Assembly (NCBI GenBank): GCA_033239125.1
Contig: BSWB01000005.1
Coordinates: 142,534,494 to 142,598,493, forward strand
DNA: 64,000 nt
Direction: 5' to 3'
From: Fagopyrum homotropicum
Lineage: Eukaryota > Streptophyta > Magnoliopsida > Caryophyllales > Polygonaceae
Shown here: one piece after another, positions 23,683 through 34,340 of the stretch
Position numbering within the stretch: position 1 is the first letter of the stretch
Layout: every line of letters begins with the position of its first letter
Position numbers and translations under genes: made by a program
Notes under the pieces: generated by a model
What the model saw: only the letters and a program-made list of their open reading frames with translations
Database searches by the model: none
Told to the model about the DNA's origin: nothing

Positions 23683-23770
23683 GCAGGTATATTCTCTTCT
23701 TCCTTCCCCAACTATTAGGTTGGAATGCAGGTATATTCTCTTCTTCCTTCCCCAACTATTAGGTTGGAAT
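23683..23770. repeat. 44-bp perfect tandem duplication
   Basis: Two identical 44-base units (23683-23726 and 23727-23770) starting GCAGGTATATTCTCTTCTTC and ending AGGTTGGAAT. Identity suggests a recent slippage or duplication inside the Helitron. Confidence 0.93.
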
Positions 23771-24407
23771 GCTTCTGCTGTTCATAATCAGTAATATATA
23801 TATTACTTTGCTCCTTCTAATGCGTATGATGTTCATCCTTATCAGGTTAACTGAAGCGGTACATTCCTGCAAGAATTGAAAAAACTCAATCTCTGTTCAG
23901 CCAGAACTTTAAGTCGCATCTTGTATCTCCAGGTTCTTATATTTTGTAATTTTGTTGTTTAGATTTCAATAGTACCGTCACTTTTCAATCAGTAGCAATC
24001 GAAATCAGTAGCCATCGAAATCACATGTGAAAAGTTTATGTTTTCATTCTTCCTCTTACGAGCCTTCTCTTTCTGGATTTGACCAAATGCGTACTTAAAA
24101 ATCTATGTCACTGCTCTCATTTACCTTCTGCACTTTCCTTTCCGTACTTTCATATTCAATCTCAAGAGTAGAGCTTCCAAAAGATTCACTTTCATGTTTT
24201 AACACCACAAATTAGTTTTTTTGTTAAATTCAATTATATATTTCTTAAACCTTGAGAATCGAGATTTTGTGTGTAAAGGAAAAAAATAACTTTCAATTTA
24301 TAGTTGTTTTTATATTTAATTTAATAAATTAGTAATTCATATCAGCATAATAAAAAAAAAATTCTGTTACCCAAACATAAGGTTTTAAAAGTTCCTGCTG
24401 TTTTTAA

Positions 24408-24511
24408 AAGTCTTCAAGATAAGATTTGTATGCTGATATGAATTACTAATTTATTAAATTAAATATAAAAATAACTATAAATCCTAACTAAAAATTAACT
24501 ATACAATTTTT
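24408..24511. repeat. Helitron-internal ~103-bp repeat, unit 2
   Basis: Direct copy of 23408-23510 with a few substitutions. It is followed by a patch where GTTACCCAAA, CTGTTTGGG and GCAGGGACTTTA phrases recur in both orientations (24361-24680 and 24895). Confidence 0.85.
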
Positions 24512-24962
24512 CGAAACAGCAGGGACTTTATTATAAGATTCAAAAAGATTTCGGAAGTTATTTTTTTTACTACAGATAACTCATGAATGAACTGGTTGGG
24601 TAACAGAATATTTAAAACCTTCTGTTTGGGACTTTGGGTAACTTTTAAAACCTGCTGTTTGGGTAACAGCAGGGACTTTACTAATTTAATAATCTGTTAC
24701 ATTGATTTCTTTTCATTTATTGTCATTTAAAATTTTATTTATCAGATTAAAAATCAGATTTTTTAAATTTTTTCAACAAACAGAAGGTTTTAAAAGTTCT
24801 TTTTATCGATTACAAATCAGATTTTCGGATTTAATAACAAATTATAAATTTTTTAAATTTTTTCGAAAATAATAAAAAAAAAATCTTAAAATATTCTGTT
24901 ACCCAAAATTAAAAATATTTAGATTCTTTGTTTTTATTTGTTTTCATTTAAGATTTTCCTTC

Positions 24963-25280
24963 TTATAAATTAACTTTCAATTTGTATGTAGAATCTATTT
25001 TTAGATTTTTTTTGATCAAATTAACTTTCAAATAAGCGACAAAGTACTTCATGAATAAAAATCCATGGCACTGTTCCACATCAGAGCTACTGTTATCGCC
25101 ATCGCCACCAGGAGAAGGACCGAGGAAGGTTCTAGGAAGACTATGATCGATGATGTTGAAGCTGGATGGAGAAATCGTTGGCGAATACAGAGAGATCGAT
25201 AACTCCGGTGAAATTCTCATCCTCATCAGGGCTGATGTAACGCGAGATTTTTGAAATCGAGCTCTTTCAATTAAATCCAT
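24963..25280 (-). other. Unrecognised captured-like open frame in the Helitron
   Basis: A 105-codon minus-strand frame covers a GC-richer patch (25060-25270) that stands out from the AT-rich surroundings. Another frame reads ISPDEDENFTGVIDLSVFAN. Neither is recognised. The composition suggests a second captured gene piece, but no family or splice structure supports it. Confidence 0.3.
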
Positions 25281-25960
25281 AAATCTTTTTTTCTTAAATT
25301 ATCAAATTAAAATTTTTATAACAACCATTTGAAAATTTTTAAATGTTTCAATTTCAAATCTTTTGGTTCAGATCACGTTTTTACAAAAATTAAGTTTCAT
25401 CCATTTGCAAATATAATTTGATAAATTATAAAAAAAAAAATTAAAATAAATTGGTATATATTTTGTTTGATTATAGCCAAAGTTAAAACATCCGAAAATT
25501 TTAAAATAACATCCATAAATTTCAAATTTAAATGCAACCTAAATTTAGGGCCAAAATTTTTAAAAAAAATATTTAGATTGAATCAAATTGTTTAGATCTC
25601 ATCAAATTATTTTAATATATTTTTTTGGTATTTTTTTTATTTCCACCGAATGGATAATATCTACTCAGACGATAATTCTTCCCGAATAAGTTTCATATCT
25701 ACTATTGATTTTTAAAATTTTTAATATATTTTAAAACCAATAAATTAAAGATATCTTGCCCTATAAGTTTCAAATTTGCACAATTTTGTGACATCTATAA
25801 ATATTTTTTATTTATCTTCCATTTGAGATAGTTACCAATTCCTTATATTTTTTTAATTCTTTCTCTAATGTTGTTGCATCATTCTTTAATTCGTTCTATT
25901 AATTTTCTCTTGTCCTTAATCATGTTTCCTACTTGCTTCTAACTTTAATTCCCCTAGAAC

Positions 25961-26558
25961 TTTGGAGAATACAACATATGGCTTGCAGCAAAGCATGGGG
26001 TGTTCCTACGCCATACGGTAGGAGAATGAATGAGAACACTACGGGAATACATAAATACAGACTCAGCATGTTTTGAGAACCTATATCCTATTGTGAACTC
26101 CGCAATACTTCCCTTGTGTGGAATTATAAGTATGCATGTACTTGAGTCATTATAACTGCCCTATATTTTGCAAAGTGTCTACCGATTTTTATACCCACTT
26201 CTTACATCTTTCCATTTACATACAATGAATTTGGCAGATTGCAAGCAAGGGATATGATGCAACATCTTTAAGCCGACCCAATTGCAAATGCGTTTGTAGA
26301 TGTTGTTCAAGGTAGCCCATCTGTTAAAGTAAGGGCCTTTGGTGTCACAAAGGTAAATTTTGAGAAATTCTCATTCATATTATATATAACAATATTCTAT
26401 GCAGTTAACTTTAGAAAAGGTTTCTCCAAACTTCACGCTTATGTACAACTGGTTTGAATGTGTTGGTATCTTGTATTCTTGATGACATTTTGCAAACGAT
26501 TAGGATGAAGACCTCTACATATTCTTCGAGCCCAACTTGCCATCTCATGTAGGCTACC
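25961..26558 (+). pseudogene. Captured trehalose-6-phosphate synthase fragment (class I, TPS1-like)
   Basis: Four blocks match plant trehalose-6-phosphate synthase, which makes trehalose-6-phosphate from UDP-glucose and glucose-6-phosphate. They come from the C-terminal phosphatase-like region. Block 1 (25961-26028) reads FGEYNIWLAAKHGVFLRHTV, then GE and TGA where Trp is expected. Block 2 (26089-26136), in a different frame, reads YCELRNTSLVWNYKYA. Block 3 (26227-26352) reads EFGRLQARDMMQHL, a stop for Trp, then ADPIANAFVDVVQGSPSVKV and RAFGVTK. Block 4 (26514-26558) reads DEDLYIFFEPNLPSH. Gaps between blocks 2-3 and 3-4 keep intron-like GT and AG borders, so genomic DNA rather than a retrocopy was taken. 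The exon that normally follows GVTK is missing. Non-functional, lying inside the Helitron. Confidence 0.85.
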
Positions 26559-26559
26559 C

Positions 26560-28525
26560 GGTTCAGTTAGGGAGGATTTGTACGACGGTACGAGTGCTAG
26601 GTATACACTTGGATTGCTTGAAGTTGTCTATTTTTTGAGGGCATGTTCTCTGAAGTCGGAATCGGAATCGGCCCTTAGAGAATGAAGAGGGTTTAGTTAT
26701 TAAGGTTTATGGTACAGAGGGTGCTATTTATGTTTAATTCAAGAAAAGTACGTGGGAGAAGCAGATGGAGTGATGGAAAAAATGATTAACTTATGTCTAC
26801 CAAATTACTAAAAATATGGATATGCTTAGCTGTGGTTAGAAAAATCTTCCAGCTACCTTATTTTCGATCGGAATAGTACTTTGTACTTTCCGTTCAACTT
26901 ATCCAACACTCCAGGGGTTCGAATGTCAAAGCCGGGCAATCTATTTACTTTACTAAAATAGACAATATCTAAAATATAAATGTTAAACTTTAAAATTTTT
27001 CAAAAAAAAAGAAAGAGATTTAAGAATAGTTGAACTTTTTCGTCGTAACAATCTTTATTTTCTTAAAAAATATATTATGTTATTTTAATCGCTTTAAGAA
27101 TTGTTTAAGAATTGAGTATTAAGATTAAAAATATTAAATATTACTAAATTGTCATTTTTTAACATAATTTAAATTTAAATATATGTTTTTAACAGATGAG
27201 ATCAATTTTATTTTAAATTTGGGTTTGTTAAGGTTAATAAAATTGTTCGATTGTTCAAAAATAATATAAATTTCTTTCTTTATTTATTTTTATTGATACT
27301 TTACTTTATCTTTTTTAAACATTACATAATTAGTTTTGTATAATTTTAAGTTAAACACTTAACTTAATCAATATCTTTTTCTATATAGGCGCTTGAAATC
27401 ATGATCATTAACGTGTGGTTGTATATGCTGAGCAAAGTTATTTCTACAAGATCATTAACTAATCTAATTGTCTAATCAATTTATAGTTAGTTTATTTTAA
27501 TTAAGTTTAAATATACAAAATTCACTCTAATTGTTTTTGGATTTAGGTTACTTCAAATATGTACTTTAACCGATTTTCAAAATTTTATATCAACAAAATT
27601 ATCAAATAAATTAATAATTAGATTTAGGTTATTTCAAATCCATTTTATGTGTTTATATGGAAGGTTGAGTTACAACTTTATAATCCTGCCGAAATATGAT
27701 ATTTTAATTTTGTTAATCGAGTTGGTGAAATTTATTAATTGTGGGATTGATATTTTCTCTTTTGGCAACTAAGATGATCAATACCTAACAAAATTGTTTT
27801 CTTTACTTTCTTCGTTATAATTTTTATTTAATAGGATAATTTGATGAACCATGGTTGTTTTGTTTAATGATTATAAAAATCAAGTTAAAATGATAAAATA
27901 TGTGTGTATCTTTGTTTTGGTGAAATTGGAAACTGGCTTTTGCTTGGTCTGACAATAAAAGCACGGATATATGAGAAGCTAAGAAGCCTCCCGGTGATTA
28001 CTCGAGAGTCAACGGTGAGTGAGAGGGTGAAGTAAGATACACGGTGAGCAAACGAGACATTGATGAAGTTATGGAGAATGGTGAGAACAAATAAAGGGTG
28101 GTGAGGTAAAGGTTATGTACAAGCAGGGATATCGACAAGTAATTATTGTAGAAGGTGGAATTGTCGGAAAAGATTTTGCTTTGAAAGTCCATCGATGGTA
28201 GCTATGGTGGCAATGCATGCGGTGGTGTGCCGACTCTCGAATTTTCTTGGATAAAATGGCTAATTAAGCCTTTTACCGCTATTACTCTATTAAGAGTACC
28301 CATAACATAAATTCATTTTGTAAATTTAATCCAATTTTTGCACCCAGGGGAAATTATATATTTTGTAAAATTAAAGAGGCTACAAAACAAAAGCCTATAA
28401 AAAAGAGCCTATTTAACCCAATAATTTCAATTTTCTTTATGATTTAATTTATAATGGTTGTAACCACTAAATATATTTAATTATATAAATTAAATATTAT
28501 ATATATATATATATATATTATACAT
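26560..28525. other. Helitron interior, no gene recognised
   Basis: AT-rich. A plus-strand stretch near 27968-28095 reads EKLRSLPVITRESTVSERVK and SKRDIDEVMENGENK, which looks protein-like but is unrecognised. It may be another captured piece. (TA)n at 28498-28518. Confidence 0.35.
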
Positions 28526-28527
28526 TC

Positions 28528-29868
28528 AATAATTATGGGATTTTTTTCCAAAATAATAACATAAAAAAATAAATACTAACATTAGGCTCGGAGGAAAACT
28601 AATTTCGAGAATAGGAAGGAATCAGGTCGGAACAAAATCGCAGTGCAGTATAAATTAATAACCCGCAATTCCAAACTGCGATTTCTATTTTTTTTTCTTT
28701 TTTAATAAAAGGATAACCCGCAGTTTTAAACTGCGAGTTATTCACAGTTGAAAAAATAAGAAATAAGACACAATTGTGAATCGATCCTACGACCTCCGGA
28801 TTAAGTGCGAACTCCACTTCCACTGCGCTGATCAGAATTTGTTATTTAACATCAAAATTAAATATATGATAGTTAACAAAGGTATAATTCGTGAGTTTAA
28901 ATGTCCGCTTCATCATTTTTCAATCTAATTAGTTTTAACTCTTATATTTTGTATATCTATATCCAAATAAAAATTTTATAATTTCATATATATTTTTTAA
29001 ATTATATAAAATATTCAATAAAAGTTATAACTCTTATTTCTATAAATATTAAATGATATTTATAAGTCAATAAAGTAAAGATATAATTATGAAAAAAAAT
29101 ATAAATATTTATAAAAAAAAATAACACAAATATAATTTTAATTTCGAATTATAATATAACATTTAAAATAATTGTTAATTAATTAAAATTTTAACTTATC
29201 AAGATACTCAAATATAATAAAAATTATAATTATTTCTATAGATTTTACATTAAGTATCTTATTTGTTGATAAGTTTATAATAAAATTTTAATTATTGAAA
29301 AAAATTATTTTTAATGTTATATTATAATTTAAATTTAAATTATATTTATGTTATTTTTTTTTATAAATATTTATATTTTTTAACATAATTATTTCTTTAC
29401 TTTATTGACTTATAAATATCATTTAATATATCTATAAAAATAAGAGTTATAATTTTTATTAAATATTTTATATAACTAAAAAAATATATGAAATTATAAT
29501 TTTTATTTGGATAAACATAGACAAAATATAAGAGTTAAAACTAATTAGATTGAAAATATAATGAAGCAGACACGAATTATACTTTTGTTAACGATAATAT
29601 ATTTAATTTTGATATTATTTCACAAAATCAGATTGGTGCAGCGGAAGTGGAGTTCTCACTTGATCCGGAGGTCGCAGGATCCAATCCTCACCAACTGTGC
29701 CTTATTTGCCTATTTTCTCAACTGGGTTTTTTAACTGGGAATAACTGCGGTTTTGTTCCGACCCTGATTACTTCCTATTCTCGTAATTAGTTTTTCTCCG
29801 AGCCTAATGTGAGTATTTATTTTCTCTTTGTTATTATTTTGGAAAAAAAATCCATAATTATGATAATA
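28528..29868. repeat. 1.3-kb palindrome (foldback) with tRNA-like boxes
   Basis: The left arm (about 28528-29213) and right arm (about 29258-29868) are inverted copies. AATTATGGGATTTTTTTCCA at 28531 pairs with TGGAAAAAAAATCCATAATT at 29840; ACATTAGGCTCGG pairs with CCGAGCCTAATGT; centre near 29235. The left arm has ~90 extra bases with a duplicated ATAACCCGCA...AAACTGCG unit. Each arm carries a tRNA-like segment: A-box-like TGGTGCAGCGGAAG with GGTCGCAGGATCCAATCC in the right arm, and GCGCAGTGGAAG with GGATCGATTC (minus strand) in the left. It ends about 16 bases before the Helitron hairpin. Confidence 0.88.
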
Positions 29869-29884
29869 AATATTTTTTTAAATA

Positions 29885-29912
29885 CCCGTGCAAGGCACGG
29901 GTCCTAAACTAG
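29885..29912 (+). terminator. Helitron 3' terminal hairpin and CTAG end
   Basis: CCCGTGC-AAG-GCACGGG forms a 7-bp stem with a 3-base loop. TCCTAAA and then CTAG follow. Helitron hairpins serve as the signal that ends rolling-circle replication. The next host base is T. Confidence 0.88.
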
Positions 29913-30050
29913 TACTTATAAAAATATGAACATCAATTTTTATTTACAAAAAGAAAATCTGGAAGAAAAAAAAATGGTGGCATGCCACATGTCACCACCC
30001 CATCTCTCCTCATTCCTATCTGTAAGGGTTATCCTCACTGAAACCGGACT
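29913..30050 (-). mobile_element. ATGAACA-rich element, part 2 and its end
   Basis: Continues the copy interrupted at 23175. It contains TGGTGGCATGCCACATGTCA and ends with TCTCCTCATTCCTATCTGTA and CCTCACTGAAACCGG, the inverted form of the left end at 55638. It abuts a (TA)n tract at 30051. Confidence 0.75.
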
Positions 30051-30071
30051 CCATATATATATATATATATA

Positions 30072-31086
30072 GGAAAAATTACCCAAAATAATATCAACTA
30101 TCAACATTGAACCGAAAATGATACGAACTTTGAAAATTACTAGGAGCGATACAAACTATCAATGTATTTACTAATAATAATACGTCATACTTTTCCGGCA
30201 AAAACTCTAGCTCCGACGATGACGTGGCAGCCGGAATGTTACATGTAATCACATAAATGGATTAAATGTGTGATGTGGATTTTATTTTAAAAAAAAATCA
30301 ATTTAATAATATTTAAAATATTAAAAAATAAAAAATGTAATATTTTTAAAATTTTAAATAAATTTTTTTTTAAAAAAATTTGTACAAATTTTTTCAAAAA
30401 AATATTTTTTCTAAAAAGATTTTTTTAATAAATTTTGAAACATTTTTTTAAACAAGTTTATAAAAAAATATAAATATATTTTTTTTAAATAAAATTTGTT
30501 TTAAAAAAAATTCGAATATTTTTTTTAAGAAAAAAAAAATTAAAAAAAATTAGGGAAAAAAAATTCATTAGGGATTAGGTTACAAGGGTAAGAAAAAATC
30601 GAATGTTTTTATTTAAAAAGTATTTTTTTTAGAATTAAAACTTTTATTTTATACAATAATCCAAAAATAAATTTGATTAAAAAAATTTTCTTAAAAATAT
30701 TATATTTTTATATTTTTTGGAAAACAAATATTATTACATCTTTTTACATATCTATTTTTAAAAAAAAATCAAACTTTATTGTAAAAAAGTTATTTTTTTA
30801 AAATAAATATTTGTACAATTTTTTAAAAAAGTATTATTTAAAATTTTAATCTTTTTTAAATATTATAAAATTTTTTTTACACGTCACACATTTAACTCAT
30901 TCATTTAATGACATGTAACATTCCGGCTGCCACGTCATCGCTGGAGTTAGGGTTTTTGCCGGAAAATATATGACGTATTATTTTTGGTAAATACATTGAT
31001 AGTTTGTATCGCTCCTAGTAATTTTCAAAGTTCGTATTATTTTCGGTTCAATGTTGATAGTTGGTATTATTTTGGGTTATTTTTCC
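30072..31086. mobile_element. Foldback/MULE-like element with ~200-bp inverted repeats
   Basis: The left arm (30072-30277) and right arm (30882-31086) are inverted copies with roughly nine bases in ten matching. Ends are GGAAAAATTACCCAAAATAA and, from the right, GGAAAAATAACCCAAAATAA; inner parts share ACTAGGAGCGATACAAACTA and GATGACGTGGCAGCCGGAAT. The ~600-base spacer is almost pure A/T and non-coding. Both sides are (TA)n, so a 9-base target duplication as used by Mutator-like transposases would be invisible. It may have landed in a TA tract. Confidence 0.88.
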
Positions 31087-33890
31087 ATATATATATATAA
31101 AAGAAACAAGTTAAGTTTAAAATAATGAACAAACACACAAAATCTACAGTAAGCACACATGAAATAGGATACATATTTTAATTATGCATAAACAGATTTA
31201 TTTTTGGTCTGTATAAGTCAATAATACTATCAATTATATATGACTAACCTAGTAAAACTTGATGGTTAATTATTATAATTATAATTTAGAGGACGTAAGT
31301 TGTTTGAAAGGGCATTTAAAGGATTTGTGATTGTGGAGATAATATTAAAGAAAAAGAAGAAAGGGCATGCCATATTTGCCTATTTGATCCTTGGCGTATA
31401 CAATGGGCCTTTACACCTCTTTCATTATGCAATCCACTTCACAACTACTCTAATATGCTCAATTACATAATCCAATATCCTACTGTGTTTAACATGTATT
31501 TATGTCAATATTAATTTATTAAATTTATATTGTGAGCAATATTAAGATGACGTCAGAAAGTCTCATCTCGATTATTAATTAAATATATTCATAAGTAGAT
31601 TTTTATTAATTTTAAAGAGATGACGTGATTGAAATTTATTTGTCGATTAGTTGTTAATTTACAATTTTCTTTTTTAAAAAGTCTTTTATATATATAGTCC
31701 AAGTTTGAAACCTTTTTTTTTAACATTAAGTATTTAAAAAGAATAATAATATTAATTCAACCAAAATATTCCACTCATATATATGGTTTAGAAATGCTAC
31801 GACCTAATAGTCTATATTATATTAGTTTAATATTTTGTGTTACAATCGAATGTAATTAAGAGAGGTCAACCTAGGAGAACGATAAATTTTCGAAATATTG
31901 GAAAAATAAAATATTTATATATCCAAAATATAATAAATCCTTCGTTTAGACGTGGAGAATTGTAGGAGTAATGTAGGATAGATTTGGTTAAATAATGACA
32001 ATATGTTAAATATATACGTAAGCTTATATTCTAATAATAATTACTATATGATATGATATGAATATATATTATGTTTTATGATATTTTCTGCACTGGTTTG
32101 GTCCCTTGCTGATGTAGCATCCACACATAACACACTCGATCTACTGCCCCTTCAAACACAAAAAAAAAGTCTATTTATTATCATATGTTTTAATCAATTA
32201 TGGCCATATTTATGAATATTATCTAATCTTTGTTTGGTTAAATGTGTTTTTAGAAACACTATAACCTAATTAAATAATTGTGATCAAAGCATCATTAATA
32301 TAGTTACTGGAGGCTTTTGAATAGTGACTTTATATTACAATGTAGTTAAAAATACAAATGTGACACCTAAGTGTAAAAGTTTTAGTTATCACGAACGATG
32401 TTTTAAAAGTCCAACACATAAGTTCAACCAATTGAATAATAGGTGAATTGATTGTAGGTGATTGTTCTCACCAGTCTTATAAAATTGGTTTAGTAGTTAT
32501 TCATAAACCGTTGTGTATAATTTTTTCAACCTTGATGTGCAATATTTTCTCAGATAATTTTTGTCTACTTTATTTATAGTATTTTTATTCTAGTTTGATG
32601 GAATACTTCTCTTATTATCAATTGGTTTTAGAATGAAACATGTAGGGCTTTGGACTTAGGTTCAATGCGCATATAGGCCCAGATATACGATAGACTCCCA
32701 CGTCATATTAGACCCGTCAAAGTTTCACTTTTGTTATTTGATTTGTTTGTGATACAAGTTGTGTTCTAGAATATGAGAACAAATTATTTAACAAACATAA
32801 TAGAAAATGATGGATAAATTTGTAACAAAACTCTAAAAAATATTTGGCAATTAACATCTAAATATTAGACAACGTCAAATAATAAAAGTTCAAAGAGATA
32901 ACAAATAATTAAAATGGCCGAGTTCTACATGGTTGGTATCGGGGCATCTTTGCTCCCCTCAATCCTACGCTACTACCCGATCAGTAAAACCCAATCAGAT
33001 CCAAAGACGACGTCAACCCCCGAATTCCTAAGCAAGAGGGTCAAATTTTCCTTGATCCTTGACTAATTAACTATAATGAGTAAATGTGGATACATCGATA
33101 ATAAAAGAGATAACGAGTCTAGTATATAAGATTAATGAGTTACTTCTCTTACTTTCAATTGATTTAGATGAACCTTACTCGGGCGTGCAATTAGCCCTGC
33201 ATCATAACTAACTCATCGTAATTTTTTATGGTATCGAATTAAACCACATTGAGCTTATGTGTTGGATTTGGACCCAACATATATACGTTCAAACGTGTGA
33301 TGATGGACCCACACGTTATAATTTGACCCATCGAAATCTTTCTATAACATACTATATACATAGATTACTTTATTCATCAAGTTCTTATGTCTTGTTCACC
33401 TGATGCTATTGTAATACAATATATATTGTTTTGAAAATGCATCAATTATGAAGGGTTGCTTGTTCGGAATAGGTTCAATTATAGAGCCAACATACGTAAT
33501 TAAACTTGAATACAATATCATTTTTTAAAATTAAATAAATTTTTTTTTCCAATCTGATAAGTTATGGATTATCTTACCAATTTTTATTATTAAAATATTT
33601 ATTCAGGAAATTCTTTCTTAGAATTGTCGCGGTTCAACTATTAGATAATGATGAATAAATAAAACTTATTTAATTCATAAATAAAAATTTATTAATTAAT
33701 TTCTTACCAATATCGAAGAATTAAAGGCTGTAGACCCCACAGCTCATTGATGAGCAAGTAGAGTGTAGTACAACAGGTGAAAGTGACACATATCAATATA
33801 TCATATATGTTCCCCTTCTTTTCATCTTCCTCGTTACTCAACAAATTAAATACTTTCTACTAACAATTATTCTTTTTTAATACAAGGGTA
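31087..33890. other. Intergenic, no gene recognised
   Basis: Nearly 3 kb of AT-rich DNA without frames longer than about 60 codons. Around 32640-32730 and 33180-33340 there are similar phrases (GGACTTAGGTTCAATGCGC, GGATTTGGACCCAACATA) that may belong to decayed repeats. Confidence 0.45.
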
Positions 33891-33904
33891 GGAAAATGGG
33901 ATTA

Positions 33905-34340
33905 GTTTCTAGAAATCTTCTGTTTTAAGGCATCATTTCGAATGAGGTATTTAAATTCTTGTAGAAAGAGCTCGTCATTTGCGTCCGAGGAGTGTGCAAG
34001 TCGCGCGAGTCTTTTTACATTAACGTTGATTTCCCTAAAAATATAGTGCACACTAAAGTTGCTGAAGCCCGAGATTATAAAGGAGATATCCGAGATAATC
34101 ATGGCCGTCTCCCAGTATGGTTTCCATCCTTATGTGATCGAGTTGATGAGTATAAGATTGTCTCCTTCGATCTCAATAAAATTAAAACTAAACTTATGGT
34201 CTTTTGAAAACCCCTCAAAGAGAGAAAACTTTTGTTTTTAGAACAAAATTTGCCAGGCATCTTCTTTGACAGCAGCAGAAGAAATACAAGATTATTCCGG
34301 ATAAGATAGCCAAAAGCATTGATTAGGCGAGTTTTTCGAA
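33905..34340 (-). pseudogene. LINE RNase H-domain remnant
   Basis: Reading the minus strand, IEIEGDNLILINSI (about 34195-34150) and IISDISFIISGFSNFSVHYI followed by FREINVNVKRLARLAHS (34095-33975) match the second half of the LINE RNase H domain. They resemble the pieces FEIEKDNLTTINF and IISDISNITSNVFREVD in the LINE at 14250-14390, so both come from one lineage. There are frameshifts and no upstream reverse transcriptase. Dead fragment. Confidence 0.6.

Larger units (their letters stand above)
23176..29912 (+). mobile_element. Helitron, non-autonomous, ~6.7 kb, with captured gene fragment
   Basis: The 5' end is TCAATACTAATATACTAAAG (23176 on), preceded by A, followed by a TGACCTGCTGACGTGGC stretch seen in plant Helitron leaders. 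The 3' end has the diagnostic hairpin CCCGTGCAAGGCACGGG (29885-29901) followed after seven bases by CTAG (29909-29912) and a host T. This gives insertion between A and T without target duplication, as rolling-circle Helitrons do. Flanking sequence on both sides belongs to one ATGAACA element, which confirms both ends. No Rep/helicase is recognised, so it would depend on a helper. Inside are a trehalose-6-phosphate synthase fragment, internal repeats and a 1.3-kb palindrome. Confidence 0.88.

Noticed and set aside
29640..29700. Functional tRNA gene in the right arm of the palindrome
   Set aside because: The boxes resemble a tRNA but stems do not close properly, and the segment is inverted and repeated in the left arm. 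A SINE- or tRNA-derived relic is more likely.
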